Shown here: one piece after another, positions 31,687 through 41,995 of the stretch | Position numbering within the stretch: position 1 is the stretch's first letter | Layout: each line of letters opens with the position of its first letter | Assembly: GCA_039621445.1 (NCBI GenBank) | Contig: CP154954.1 | Location: 67,428,714-67,492,713 of the forward strand | Origin: Euglena gracilis | Lineage: Eukaryota; Euglenida; Euglenophyceae; Euglenales | DNA: 64,000 nucleotides | Direction: 5' to 3' | Made by a program: the position numbers and the translations under genes | Notes under the pieces: model-generated | Database searches by the model: none | Told to the model about the DNA's origin: nothing | What the model saw: only the letters and a program-made list of their open reading frames with translations

Positions 31687-31980
31687 CAGGGGTTTTTTTT
31701 AGTCGTGGACCCGGGGGGGAGGGGGGGGGTAGGGTGGGTGGGTCCGGCCGAGCCCCCCCCCCCCCGGCGGGGGGGGGGCGCTCCCCCCAGAGAGGGGTGG
31801 GATATATACTTTTCGGCGCCTTCGAAAATTTTTGAAAAGGTATTTTTTTCATAACATTTTTCGCGATTTTCGGCCATTTTTTGTGGGTCCCCCGGGACCG
31901 CCCCCCCCCCCCCAGGGCCCCCCCAGGGGGTGGGTGGGTGGCGGGACCCTGCCTCCCCACGGTCTTAAAAAAAACCCCTG
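31687..31980. mobile_element. hAT-like miniature element (CAGGGGTTTT type)
   Basis: Ends CAGGGGTTTTTTTTAG and TTAAAAAAAACCCCTG are inverted. Flanks GGTAATAC (31679-31686) and GATAACAC (31981-31988) match at 6 of 8 positions, as an aged 8-bp duplication would. The interior carries GGGATATATACTTTTCGGCG and a GGGTCCCCCGGGACC palindrome. No coding capacity. Confidence 0.7.
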
Positions 31981-32057
31981 GATAACACGGGGGGGGGGGG
32001 GACACGAGGGGGGGGGGCACGGGTTCGTCGGACCCCACTCACAGGAACCCAGCCTAC

Positions 32058-32776
32058 TCACAGAGAACTTTTCTTAGAGCTTTTCTGGCAATTTTCCAGC
32101 CATTCTTGTTCTTTGTCAAGTCGAGCCTCCGTGGGCAGCATCCACTTCGCGAATGCTGTCATATATTTGGGGTTGGCACCAGGGGTTTTCTTAGGCCGGA
32201 GGGGACCCTACCCCCCGGGGGGGTCCAACCAGCCAGCAGCTCAAATCCAGCCAGCAGCCCAAATTCGGGCTGGGAGCCTCCCCCCGGGGGGGGGGGGGTC
32301 GAGTGAAAAAAAGTTGGGTCCAGCCCGGCCGGAGGCCGGGCCAGCCGGCCACAGGCTGGCCAGCCAACTGGGCTGCCCAGCTCACCTGTCCCTGCAGTTT
32401 TCCCCCTCATCACAGCTTCCTCCATCACAGCCCCCCAGCCTTGACCTAGCTCCATCCATCAAAATGTCAAGAAGGCAAAAATGTTTGAGAAAATTTTGTT
32501 TTTTTCATCGACCCAGCTGAGCCCAGCCCCTATACCCCAAGGGGGGGGGTCCAGCCAGCAGCTCATTTCCAGCCAGCAGCCTTTTTGCCAGCTGGAGGCT
32601 GGACCCCCCCCCCCCGGGTCCTTAAGAAAACCCCTGGTTGGCACAGCTGACGAGGACTTCCGGGTGGGCAGGGTCCAACCAGTGGAGGTCGACCGTGGTG
32701 AGCTCGCTGGCCAGATGGCAGGCCAGGTGGTGGGGGGGGGGGGTTGGCGCGGCGAGAGGGTCCGGTGTGCTGTGGT
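32058..32776 (-). CDS. Exon interrupted by a hAT-like element, unknown protein
   Basis: From acceptor CTGCCGCAG the exon (32776-32637) ends with DLHWLDPAHPEVLVSCAN. The element 32180-32636 and one target copy follow. The same frame then resumes at 32171 as PKYMTAFAKWMLPTEARLDK, EQEWLENCQKSSKKSSL, to TGA at 32060-32058. A GTGAGT at the end could instead be a donor. Removing the element plus one 8-bp copy gives an uninterrupted frame of about 83 codons, so the element was inserted into coding sequence. Function unknown. Confidence 0.65.
32180..32636. mobile_element. hAT-like miniature element in an exon, perfect 8-bp duplication
   Basis: GTTGGCAC at 32172-32179 and 32637-32644. Ends CAGGGGTTTTCTTAGG and TTAAGAAAACCCCTG are inverted. 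The interior has CCAGCCAGCAGC repeats and GGCCAGCCGGCC palindromes. Non-autonomous. Confidence 0.9.
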
Positions 32777-32987
32777 CTGCGGCAGGTGAAAAAAAAATTG
32801 TCCAAATGAGGGTTATTTGCACATTCCGCCAAATTTTCGAAAATTTTCTGTGCGTATGCGACAAAAGCTTCCTCCAGAAAAAAAATCGTTTTTTTTCCTT
32901 TCAATTTTGGGTAAATTTTGGGATGAGATCATCAATTTTGAAAAAAGTGTTAAGTTCAGTTGGCCGTATGGGGTCCATCAAATTTGT

Positions 32988-33230
32988 TCAAGGTGGATCA
33001 ATGATTTCCGTCTCTCTGCAGGCTGGTTGAGACAATTTCATTCTTACTCACCTTGACACCTTTGATGAAGTATGCGAGAGGTCTGCTCTCAGATCAGGAG
33101 GTTCCCGTCCACGGACCTGTCTGACCATTACTCTCGCAATCTCCGATGTCCCCTTGGCGTCACAGCGACGGACAACATTTGTCCCCCCAATCAGGAGCGT
33201 GGCCAATTTGAGGTTGCATTCCAGAAGTGG
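32988..33230 (-). CDS. Gene end with a 36-nt intron, unknown
   Basis: Exon 33230-33052 follows acceptor GACGCTCCAG and reads PLLECNLKLATLLIGGTNVV, then AKGTSEIARVMVRQVRG. Donor AAG|GTGAGT begins a 36-nt intron (33051-33016) ending CCTGCAG. The last exon 33015-32988 adds RETEIIDPP and TGA. Phases agree (2 bases plus 1). Helical, mildly basic protein end. Family not recognised. Confidence 0.7.
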
Positions 33231-34034
33231 CTGGAGCGTCAAGCTTCTTTTTAACTCAGAAAGCTCCCTCATCAAGCTCCTTTTTAACCGAGGCCTGGGT
33301 TCTGGTTCTGCACAAAGCGCCGAAATTTTTTTATTTGCCTTAACGGCCTGAAGGGGGGTCCCGTGCCAGGGGGTGGGTGGGACATACCCCCCTGGGGGGC
33401 CTCAAATGAAGTCCGCTTGAGATCAATCCCCACCACAAATTTTACCCAAACCACTTTTGCAACTTTGGGGGGGGGGGCTAAATTTCAAAAAAGAGGGTGT
33501 GTTGCGGTAATGTGGAGGTCAGGCCGACCATGTCGGCCCGACCTTCAGAGGTCCATAAGCCATGGCCAATGTTCGGCCCGACTTCCAAAACTGTCATGGC
33601 CAATTTTTCCGCACAGATGAGGGTTTCCCGAATCCCGATTAGAATAAAAAATGGCACTTCGTAGGGAATGAAAATTGTCAAAAAATGTGTGACAAATTGT
33701 GACCCAATTTCTAAGAGTTGGTCATATGTGACGTTGCATGTGAGGTTACACATGACCTGCCAAAACTACCACGTTCCACCCCGCAATTCCCTTTCACCCC
33801 CCCCCCCCCCCCGCTACCCCTCCCCCGCGACTCCTGTGCCCCCAGTCTGTTTCAATGTTCAAAATGTTCAAAAAAAACGACCATCAGAAATCCCAAAAAA
33901 GCAGATGTCCATAAATGCATATTTGTTGTTCTGGGTGGACGGGAGATGGTCCAAGGAGGCAAGGAATCAATTTTCTCCTACGGCACCCCACCCCTCCAGG
34001 AAGTCAGCCAGTCTGGTTGACTGCGAACTGAACC

Positions 34035-34433
34035 GAGGGGTCTGACCGCCCTCCCTCATTGGTGCCCACCCTCATTGCAAAGAAACTCACTGAGGAAAAA
34101 AACCTGCAAACAAACCTGCATCAGAAATATTTGACCATTCCCCAAGCAAAGTTATTTGGGGGGTTTTTATGTGCCTTGGGGCGCTTGGTGGCTGGCGCAG
34201 AAAACAAGGTAAGTCCCGCCAGGCCCCAGCCACCTCCACGCACACAGACAAAAAGGGCCAGAGGCAATAAAAAACAGCGCCAGGCCAGAAGAAGGTGTAA
34301 AAGGCACCAAACAACAGCCACAGTGCTCACATCAGGGGGGTTTAAAATTGGGGGGTGTTACATTTCCGGCATAAGAGCCCTGGACAGCATGGCTGAATTC
34401 TGTGGCCATCTGTCGAAGGCCTTAACAACCTGA
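34035..34433 (+). CDS. Gene end with a 39-nt intron and Arg-rich tail
   Basis: Exon to 34208 reads VPTLIAKKLTEEKNLQTNLH, QKYLTIPQAKLFGGFLCALG, to donor AAG|GTAAGT. A 39-nt intron (34209-34247, ending CACACAG) keeps phase 0. The next exon reads TKRARGNKKQRQARRRCKRH, a strong nucleic-acid-binding or nuclear-import tail, and stops at TGA 34433. The final 20 codons overlap a dispersed word (GGCCATCTGTCGAA) also seen at 16.6 kb, so the 3' end may be repeat-derived. Confidence 0.7.
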   Translation, partial: EGSDRPPSLVPTLIAKKLTEEKNLQTNLHQKYLTIPQAKLFGGFLCALGRLVAGAENKVSPARPQPPPRTQTKRARGNKKQRQARRRCKRHQTTATVLTSGGFKIGGCYISGIRALDSMAEFCGHLSKALTT

Positions 34434-34694
34434 AATGATAACAGACGTTTTTTTGGTGTTTTTCAGTGTGAAATTGGGGTTTTGATCCGTCATTTGCGGA
34501 CCCCCCCCCAAATCATCAATTCTCCCCGGAGATTTAGTTTTGCCGCCCAAATGCAGACCCATTCATTTCAAATTTTCCTTCGATTTTTTTTTCCTTCAGA
34601 GGGTCTTTTGTCTGCTGGGATCGGCTGTTATTTCAAAAACCTGATGGGGGTCATATTTGGGGGTTTTAGTCGAACCTTACATGTTATGCTCACG

Positions 34695-35066
34695 TGGCCC
34701 CTTCTGTTCTGCGTGTGCGTTCTTTGCTGCCCTCATTTCCGATGAGCAGATTGTCTGCCGAGCCTCGCCGGATTCTGCCCTGGTAGATCCTCCCTCATCA
34801 GCACATGTCCGCTTCCTTTGTATTTGTATGAGTTTCTCCCTGTGCAGTGCGACCTGAGCCATCACCTTCTTTGCGGTCCGGTGCTTCACACCATTTGGGC
34901 ATTTTGCTCAAATGTGGACTGCATCGCCCTGGATAGACCCAAGCAACCACCTTTTGTTGAAATCTGTGGCCGCAAAAAGGCATGGGACGCACGACAGGAT
35001 GACGAGTCACCCCCCCCCCCAGAGCAGGAAAACTTTTTTTTGCTCAAAAAAGTAAAACAGCTTTAA
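34695..35066 (+). CDS. Two-exon gene end, Cys/His-containing protein
   Basis: Exon one ends SDEQIVCRASPDSAL at 34782 with donor CTG|GTAGAT. A 65-nt intron ends TCTCCCTGTGCAG (34783-34847). Exon two (34848-35066) continues in phase 0 with CDLSHHLLCGPVLHTIWAFC, SNVDCIALDRPKQPPFVEIC, GRKKAWDARQDDE and TAA. Several Cys and His residues could bind metal, but no known finger spacing fits. The 5' limit is unclear. Confidence 0.65.
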
Positions 35067-35140
35067 TCCACCTTGGTCCGCATGGGCGGACCCCACCCCG
35101 TGCAATTTTCCAGAACTCCATATTTGGGATGCTTGGTACT

Positions 35141-35350
35141 TTAAATGAAAACCGAATGAAATTTTGTGATTGCCGCCACAGCCGAGAGTCCCATATTGCG
35201 TTTTTTTTTTGCACAGCCGATGGACACCTTATTTCCCAGCCTTGAAAACCAATCAGCCATTTCTTTGGGGGTGGGGGCAGTCGTCCCCACCAGAATTTGA
35301 ATTTGGCCGATATTGACAAAAGAACTTGTTGATTTCTTTGAGGAAACCAA
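35141..35350 (-). CDS. Exon candidate, unknown
   Basis: Minus frame reads KKSTSSFVNIGQIQILVGTT, APTPKEMADWFSRLGNK and then VSIGCAKKKRNMGLSA, ending at a TAA. AAG|GTGTCC within it could be a donor. A second minus frame (35044-35481) is open over the same DNA but Trp/Phe-rich, so the frame is uncertain. Confidence 0.4.
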   Translation of the reverse strand: MVSSKKSTSSFVNIGQIQILVGTTAPTPKEMADWFSRLGNKVSIGCAKKKRNMGLSAVAAITKFHSVFI

Positions 35351-35550
35351 GTGACAGTGGTGTGCTTCGTTTTATTGGAAGATATCGCTGTGAAATTTAG
35401 CAATGTTTTTTTTTGCTGTAATTGGATCAAGAATTCTTGCCAAGATTTCTTTTGAGAAAACACCCCAACAATCGCCTTCAAAAGCCATTGGTTCGCCCCT
35501 CACCATTTTCTCTGATTCTCAATGAAGAAAAGCAACACTCACACACGCAC

Positions 35551-36253
35551 ACAGCTGGGATGCGAACATTGCTGGTTCTGATATTGAGATGCACCGGACC
35601 ATATGCTGATGGACGTGTCCACATTGAAGACCTGTTGTAAGGCAACACTAACCTGAATGAATCTTGTACAGTGCAAGGTTCTGACCAGAAGCATTCTTGC
35701 TGCTTGATATGATTGCAACGTGAATTCCTACACAGCAAAAAATGATTCTTTGCAATGGTGTTCACGAGCAAAAAGACACACACAAACAATTCCTCGCATC
35801 TTATAAGCAAATGTCAATGTTCACGTGAAATCAATTCTGAAAGTCAAAAAGCTCTTCAGCAATGATTATTTTTTGCCCCAGTTCCTCCAGTTAATCGAGT
35901 TTTTTTGGGGACCAACCAGGTTGTGGGAATGTGGGAAACCAACCAACCAACCTGGTTGTGGGAAAGGTTGTAGGGAAAACAGCAGCAGTTTCCAAATGCT
36001 CAGGAAAATGAACTTTCGTGCAAGATTGGTGTGGCTTTTTCTTGGTAGATTCCACATTTTTTTGCAGGTTATATTTGAAAATGTTGTTTTCAAATGTGGG
36101 CAAATGCTAAGGAAAACGTTGCTTGTCAAATTTTTATCTTTCCTTGGGATTTCCCCCATGCGCCTCTTTTCTTTTTGTTCTGGCAGGGATTTTGTTGAAA
36201 GGGGACAATGGCTGGCGTACCTAAACTACTGGGCCTCTGGGAGGTCCCAGTAA
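35551..36253 (+). other. Region with ambiguous open frames
   Basis: Plus 35551-35636 (MRTLLVLILRCTGPYADG, donor GTT|GTAAGG) and plus 35825-35905 (VKSILKVKKLFSNDYFLPQF) look protein-like. The minus strand is also open (YNRSSMWTRPSAYGP). An ACCAACCAGGTTGTGGG inverted pair lies at 35920-35965. I cannot choose a strand. Confidence 0.3.
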
Positions 36254-36259
36254 GTGACA

Positions 36260-37368
36260 TAGGAGGGGGGATTCGACCCACTTGCCCCAAACAAATTGTG
36301 GCCGGAAGCCAAATTCACCTGTGTTTCCACCGCCTAGGATGACCCTGTGTGTTTTGTGGGGGAGGTCCATTTCCTTTAGGCATGCTGATGGGGGTTTCAT
36401 CAGCATTTTTTTTGTGTTTTCTGTTGTTTTTAGAAATTCATTAAGGTACAATTATTCTTCAGTAAGTCCAGGGTTAGGGTTACGTCCAGTCAGGAGGTTC
36501 GGCCTGAAGTTAGCTTACATTTAGGCTTAACTTGGCCTGATCTCAGGCCAAAATTTAGGTTTAACGGCCTGAATCCTAACTGGCTCAGTAGTTTATAAAT
36601 GCCTCATGGCTTTCCCCTGCCTTTTGTATGCTGGGCAGGGGATATTTTTGAAGGATTTTGCCTTTTCATTTAAAAATGAAAGGCCAATGACGAACCATTC
36701 CACGAACTTTGAGAAGCTTTCAAACATTTCTAAGAGCAAGACTTTGCACTATTTGGATGGACCACAAGCAAGGTTTTGTTTTCTCCCTTCCTCGACTGTG
36801 TGTGCGTGAGAGTATGGCCAGGCAGCACATCTGTCATATCAAGCTGCGACGGACTCCCTTCTGTCGGCTCTTCTGTGCCCATCTCAAAGGGCACAAACCC
36901 TTGCACCCAGTTATCAGTGGGGGGATGTGCAATCCCGTGCCACGGAGAGGGTTTTTTTTGCATCCCCCCCCGACTAATTTTTCGCTAATCTGTGCATTTC
37001 TGGCATAAAGATTCTTAGGTCGTCTCAGTTTTTTGCAAGCTGTCATTGACAGAAATCGGATCCCACAGCTTTCAAGCCAAATTTGGCTCAAATCCCCATT
37101 TTTTTTTGCAATGGCCTGTGAAGGGGGGGGGGAACAAAATATCCCCCCGGCGCTTGGCCCCCTTGGAGTAATGGATGGCGGCGGGGGGTGCGCTTTTATT
37201 TGGATGGACATAGGCTTTTGGCTGGCTGGATATAGGCTGTAGCGAACCCATGCTATTATTTGAGGGGGGGTATCAAACTTGGTCCGCTAAGGTTGGCCCC
37301 CAGCATTTGCTTTAATCAAAAATATAAAAAATCAACATAAGAAAATTAAAGGTTTCTAGTTTACCCGC
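36260..37368. other. Gene-fragment region, strand unresolved
   Basis: Short plausible stretches include plus FKNERPMTNHSTNFEKLSNI (about 36675) and minus NGDLSQIWLESCGIRFLSMT with KKLRRPKNLYARNAQISEKL (about 37105-36980). Neither has a confirmed exon pair. A short TTAGGG remnant lies at about 36470. Confidence 0.35.
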
Positions 37369-38796
37369 CAGGCTGTTTTTTTTTTTTTAGTTGGGTGCCG
37401 ACCCCACCCCGGGGGGGGGAGTGCCTGCCTGAGAGTGCCAAACGGTAGACTGGGGGGGGTAGTGGGTAGTCGGCCGACTAGTCAGCCGCCTACCCAATTG
37501 GTCGCCCGACTCGTCGGCCGACTAATTGGTCCGGCCGACTAGTCGGCGGACCAATTGGGTAGTTGGCCGACTAGTCAGCCGACTACCCACTCTAATGTAC
37601 TAACGGGTCAAAACCGCCGACTTTTAAGCCCCCCCCCCCTGGGAAACAACTTTTGTCTAAATCACCTCAACACCAGTCAAAACCCTCCCAAATGGCTCCA
37701 GAACCCTCCAATCGGGGGTGAATATGAAAAAAAAATTGGGGGAAAATGTCCATTTTGGGCCACTTTTGACAAAAGAACACCTCTCCCCATTGGATTTTCA
37801 ATATAAGTCAAAATTTGCACAAAAAAAGGTCTTATCCCTCCAAGTCTATTGCCAACATAGAAGGGATTTTGTTATTGTTAGGGGGGGGGGCGGAGCCCCC
37901 CCCCCGCCTATGCCAAAGTGAGCCACAAAAACGACTTAGCCCTGAGTATGTTGCCAACACAGAAGGGATTTTGCTATTTGAGGCTCGGATGGGGGTGGAG
38001 GGGGGAGTTTTCTGCCTCTCGTGATGCAGAATGCTTGCATTTCTAAAGGATTTTCATGTATTCCCTGTTTCATCATTGGTTTTTTACCCCTCCGGACCCC
38101 CATGAAGGGCCCACCGACCCCCCACCGACCAAATATTTCCATCTGGGGGTGTTTATTTAGGCGTAAGACACTTATTTGGACCCATCCGGACCATTTCCGG
38201 GTGATTTGGGCCCGCCACAGACCATTTTTATGACCGCCGACTAGCCACCGACTAGTTTGCATTGGATTTTCTTCATGGGGGGGGCTTAAAAGTCGGTGGT
38301 TTGGACCCGTTAGCACATTAGAGTGGGTAGTCGGCCTACTAGTCGTCCCACTCCCCACTCCCCCCCCCCCCTGTCTCGCCGACTAGCTACCGACCAGGCC
38401 TAGTCGGCGGACCAATTGGGTAGTCGGCCGACTAGTCGGCCGACTACCCACTACCCCCCCCCCCCAGCCTTGCGCCCTGCCTGGGCAGGCACTCCAAGGC
38501 ACTCCCGATCCGACCCGCCCCCCAGGGGTGGGGTAGGGCACACGGCCAAAAGTGCCCTGGCACAGTCAGACTGACAGTCTGACTGTCAGTCGGACAGTCA
38601 GACACGGGTCTGACTGTCCGTCCGTCAGTCAGACCCTGACTGACGGACGGAGCCAAAAATGGCCTATTTTCAAAGGAATGTGCCTGGGCACAGGCCGAAA
38701 TCCGACCCCCCGGGGGGGGGGGGGAAGTGCCTGCCTGGGCAGGCACCCCAAGGCACTCCGGACCCCACCCCCCCGGGGTTGGTAAAAAACAGCCTG
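37369..38796. mobile_element. Composite: CAGGCTG element split by a GTCGGCCGAC element
   Basis: A left end CAGGCTGTTTTTT (37369) and a right end GGTAAAAAACAGCCTG (to 38796) match the family at 40900 and 42503. They are separated by a 1-kb element with long inverted ends TAGTGGGTAGTCGGCC (37460) and GGCCGACTACCCACTA (to 38453). The flanks TTACCCGC and ATTCCCCA do not match, so rearrangement or two partial copies are likely. The inner part shares a block with 11.84-12.0 kb in reverse. Confidence 0.6.
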
Positions 38797-39454
38797 ATTC
38801 CCCACAGTGCAGGGCTTTGGCAAGGCCACCTCTCCGCTTCGTGTTCGTCTCTCATGAGCCCAGCTGCTGCCGCCCAGCCCAGGCGGCTTCCTCCCACGTT
38901 TAATTTGGAGCCAACCGTTGATGGTTTGGAGGTGTGCGAGGATTTCAGAAGGCAGAGGAAACCTGGCCAGGGATTTTTGAAGGTTGGATCCCCAGGAGGA
39001 GGAGGGCACAGGGTGGGTGGCCCCCCCAAACCTCCTCCCCACGGGGGGGGGGGGCAGGTGGCTGAGTGGGCACCTTGCAGGAGCCAGAGGCTTCACCGTC
39101 GGGGGGGGGGGAATTGATAACTGCAATTTTTCCCGCAATTTCCACATTTCTTTTCCTGTAGTTTTCGCAATTTTTCCGCAAGTTTTCCGCATTTTTTTTC
39201 CCCGCTTCCCGCAGTTGGAACCTGAAATGGAAGGTCACATGAATTACGGCCATTTCTCGATCAAGTCACGAGGGCACCCAGGTGCTTTTTTTTGGTCTTT
39301 TGTTGTTGCCAGAATTCCGCCTGCGAGCGGACCTCTGCACTAGGATTTCCACTTGCCAAATTTGTACAAGCTGGAGTCGAGCCCCCCCCCCCTGGGGGGC
39401 TCTGCAAACCCTTATGTAAAAAGCCTGGTCACACTATGCTTTACCTACAACCAG

Positions 39455-39562
39455 AACATCTTCACCATATGCAATAGTTGCAACACTTCTTCATCCACAA
39501 TGGTCGGTATGAGCAAGTGCGCACATGAACTGTTTAGGACGAAGAGTCTTCCACAAGCAGAG
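39455..39562 (+). CDS. Internal exon, Cys-containing
   Basis: Between acceptor TACAACCAG and donor GAG|GTAAAA the frame reads NIFTICNSCNTSSSTMVGMS, KCAHELFRTKSLPQAE, phase 0 at both ends. CNSC and KC could belong to a metal-binding site. Partners not found. Confidence 0.5.
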
Positions 39563-39799
39563 GTAAAAACAAAGGTATATTTACAAGCCAACGTTCTGTG
39601 TCGCACCTTGCAAACCGCTTCCATTCAAAAAATTTCACCAATTTGACCAGCTAGACCAAAAAGACAGGTTCTACGTTTCATGTGGTAAATAAAAGAAGGT
39701 GGGGTATAGTTCCCAAACTTCAACTGAATCAGGCGTGGTTGGTTTGCACAAATGCACACTGCGACCACATGTGTGTTTGTCCCCCCCTTTGCCCGCCGA

Positions 39800-40060
39800 C
39801 CACCCCTAAACAACGACCACCCCAGGTCGGGGGTTGCAGGTAAGGGGGTGCGTATGATTGTAGGTGGCTTTGAAAATTGGGTTGTTTTTGGCACCCAGTT
39901 GTACAACCACCCCTGGTCGGGGGTTGCAGGTTGGGCGCGTATGATATTTGCATTTGTGTGCATCATTTGCGCGCTTCGGCCGTTTGTGCACCCGTGCAAG
40001 TGGTCGGTGTGCGCATTTGCACACACCAACAACCCACGCAAATGCATAAATAAATGCACA
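39800..40060. repeat. Tandem pair of GGTCGGGGGTTGCAGGT and TTTGCACAC repeats
   Basis: ACCACCCCNGGTCGGGGGTT occurs at about 39808 and 39906. Imperfect GCATTTGCACAC units fill 39945-40060. The spanning frames are probably not coding. Confidence 0.5.
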
Positions 40061-40790
40061 CGTGGTCCGTTTGTGCAAATGCACAAATCGACCCTCACTT
40101 CATAAATTTGTGTCACATGAACGTTTCATCGATCTACGCACATTTCGGTCCATCGAAAATGGCAATGGCCCAGAAAGTTTTTTTTTTCGTGCCACGATTG
40201 TTGCCTAGGTTAACTGCACAAAACAGAACATCGTCCAAATGGTGGGAAACAGGATTGTGATGAGTTGGGTGCCTACCCCACGGGGGGGGGGGTGCTAGGG
40301 GCAGGCACCCTATAGCACCCCATCCGACCCCCCCAGGGGGGTGGGGCTTTTGGAGGTGCCTGCCCATAGCAGGCACCCCCCTCCAACCCTGGCGCCAAAG
40401 GCGCTGGGGGCCTGGAAATGGCCATTTTCAATGAAAATTTTCTGGGTCCCCCGGACCCCCCCCCCCCCAGGAGGGTGTGCCTGCTGGGGGCAGGCACCCA
40501 AAAGCACCCCCCCCCCGGTCGATAAGCACAAGCCTGGTGGTAAATCACTCGGTGTCAAAACTGGATGCACACCCAGCAAATCACAGGAAGCATGTGCACA
40601 CCAATACCCATAGGCAGCCAGTGTGCTTCCTGTTTGACAGGAACATGTATCTGCCACTCTGGTTGTATCACACAACTCTTCCCTCCTTCCCAAGGGGCTT
40701 GGCCCCTCTCTTTCTTCATGCAAACTTGGCCACCCTAAAGTTGGGCTTCGCCCTTAACTTGCGATCTTGCTCCCCCCTTTCAGGTTGTTT
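40060..40790 (+). CDS. Gene with 32-nt intron, exon interrupted by hAT-like element
   Basis: Exon to 40176 reads INLCHMNVSSIYAHFGPSKM, AMAQK. A 32-nt intron (GTTTTT...TTGCCTAG) leads in phase 0 to VNCTKQNIVQMV, where the element 40250-40536 is inserted. The frame resumes as NHSVSKLDAHPANHRKHVHT, NTHRQPVCFLFDRNMYLPLW and onward, to an acceptor-like CCCTTTCAG near 40783. Upstream and downstream frames agree once the element and one target copy are removed. An antisense frame is also open, so confidence is moderate. Confidence 0.5.
40250..40536. mobile_element. hAT-like miniature element in an exon
   Basis: Flanks GTGGGAAA (40242-40249) and GTGGTAAA (40537-40544) match at 7 of 8. Ends CAGGATTGTGATGAG and TAAGCACAAGCCTG are inverted but diverged. 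The interior is built from GTGCCTGCC...GGCAGGCAC palindromes typical of the 42.5-kb family. Confidence 0.75.
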
Positions 40791-40899
40791 GGCCTATATG
40801 GTGCATGGACCTCCAAAGTTCTCAACATGCAAACTTGCCCCCCCCCCCCCAAGGCCAAGCGCCCGGGGTAGGGGGGTTAGGATAAGGAGGGATTCTCGC

Positions 40900-41475
40900 C
40901 AGGCTGTTTTTTTTTAAGTCGGGTGCCGACCCCACCCCGGGGGGGTGCCTGCCTGGGCAGGCACTCCAAGGCACTCCCGATCCGACCCACCCCCCAGGGG
41001 TGGGGTAGGGCACACGGCCAAAAGTGTCCTAGCACAGACCCTGACTGACGGACGGACAGGCTTCTTTTTAAGTCAGCAGACCCCCCCCCCCCAGGGGGGG
41101 GGGGGTGGGTGGGTGGGTCCGGGCCGGACCCCCCCCCTGGGGGGGGGGTCCTGCGCCGGAGGCGCTGGGTATACCTTTTCGGCGCGAAGCGCCGAAATTT
41201 TTTGGAAATCGCCTTTAACGGGCCCGATTTTGGGGGGAGGGTCCCCCCGGGGGGGGGGGGTCCCGCGCCACCCTGGGTGGGTGGGGGGGACCCCCCCTCC
41301 CCCCCCTGGGGGTCTTAAAAAGAAGCCTGCGGACGGAGCCAAAAATGGCCTATTTTCAAAGGAATGTGCCTGGGCACAGGCCGAAATCCGACCCCCCGAG
41401 GGGGGGGGTAGTGCCTGCCTGGGCAGGCACCCCAAGGCACTCGGAACCCCCCCGGGGTTGGTAAAAAACAGCCTA
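40900..41475. mobile_element. hAT-like CAGGCTG element hosting a nested element
   Basis: Flanks ATTCTCGC (40892-40899) and ATTCCCGC (41476-41483) match at 7 of 8. Ends CAGGCTGTTTTTTTTTAAG and GGTAAAAAACAGCCTA. A different element (41057-41329) sits in its middle. The uninterrupted version of that spot is seen at about 38635-38655. Confidence 0.85.
41057..41329. mobile_element. Nested hAT-like CAGGCTTC element
   Basis: Perfect 8-bp duplication CGGACGGA (41049-41056 and 41330-41337). Ends CAGGCTTCTTTTTAAG and CTTAAAAAGAAGCCTG are perfect inverted repeats. The paralogous empty site CTGACTGACGGACGGAGCC is present at 38637-38655, which fixes the insertion exactly. Confidence 0.95.
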
Positions 41476-41499
41476 ATTCCCGCAAATTCGTGCCACAAG

Positions 41500-41640
41500 G
41501 GATCACAAAGAATCACAAAATGTCTCGAATAATCACGAACCAACACGAATTTGGGGATTTTTCAAAACCACTAATAATCACGAATACTCACAAAGAATCA
41601 CGAATCACCACAAACAACCACAAATGATGATGAATGGTAT
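41500..41640. repeat. AATCACGAAT imperfect tandem repeats
   Basis: Repeated ATCACGAATA / ATCACAAAG words. A second patch lies at 42385-42460. They bracket the reading frame at 41996-42415. Confidence 0.65.
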
Positions 41641-41995
41641 TTTTTTCATTTTTTGAACGTGTTCGCAAGAGAATGGTTTTGCTATCAAGGATTAAGTTCC
41701 CTCAAAGGGGAAAACAGACACGGACAAGAGGTGATAACAACTCTCCCGCCGCTTTCTGTCCTGCTCTCTCCTCTCTCCTCTCTGCCTGTACGCTGTTCAT
41801 CATCATGTGTCAGAGTCACCGTCCCATCTCTTCCCCGTTGTATTCCTAATGAAAAAGTCTGTAGAATCGGAGAACAGGTGGCTGGTGTTGGACAACCTGG
41901 TCTGCACAATATTGCATTGTCCCAGAGGAGGATGATAAAGTGTTGGCAATGGGTCACGATGAGTGAACGAACTACGATGAAGAGTCTGCAACAGG

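Noticed and set aside
37369-38796. A single intact CAGGCTG element
   Set aside because: Flanking 8-mers do not match and a second inverted-repeat element lies inside, so it is annotated as a composite.
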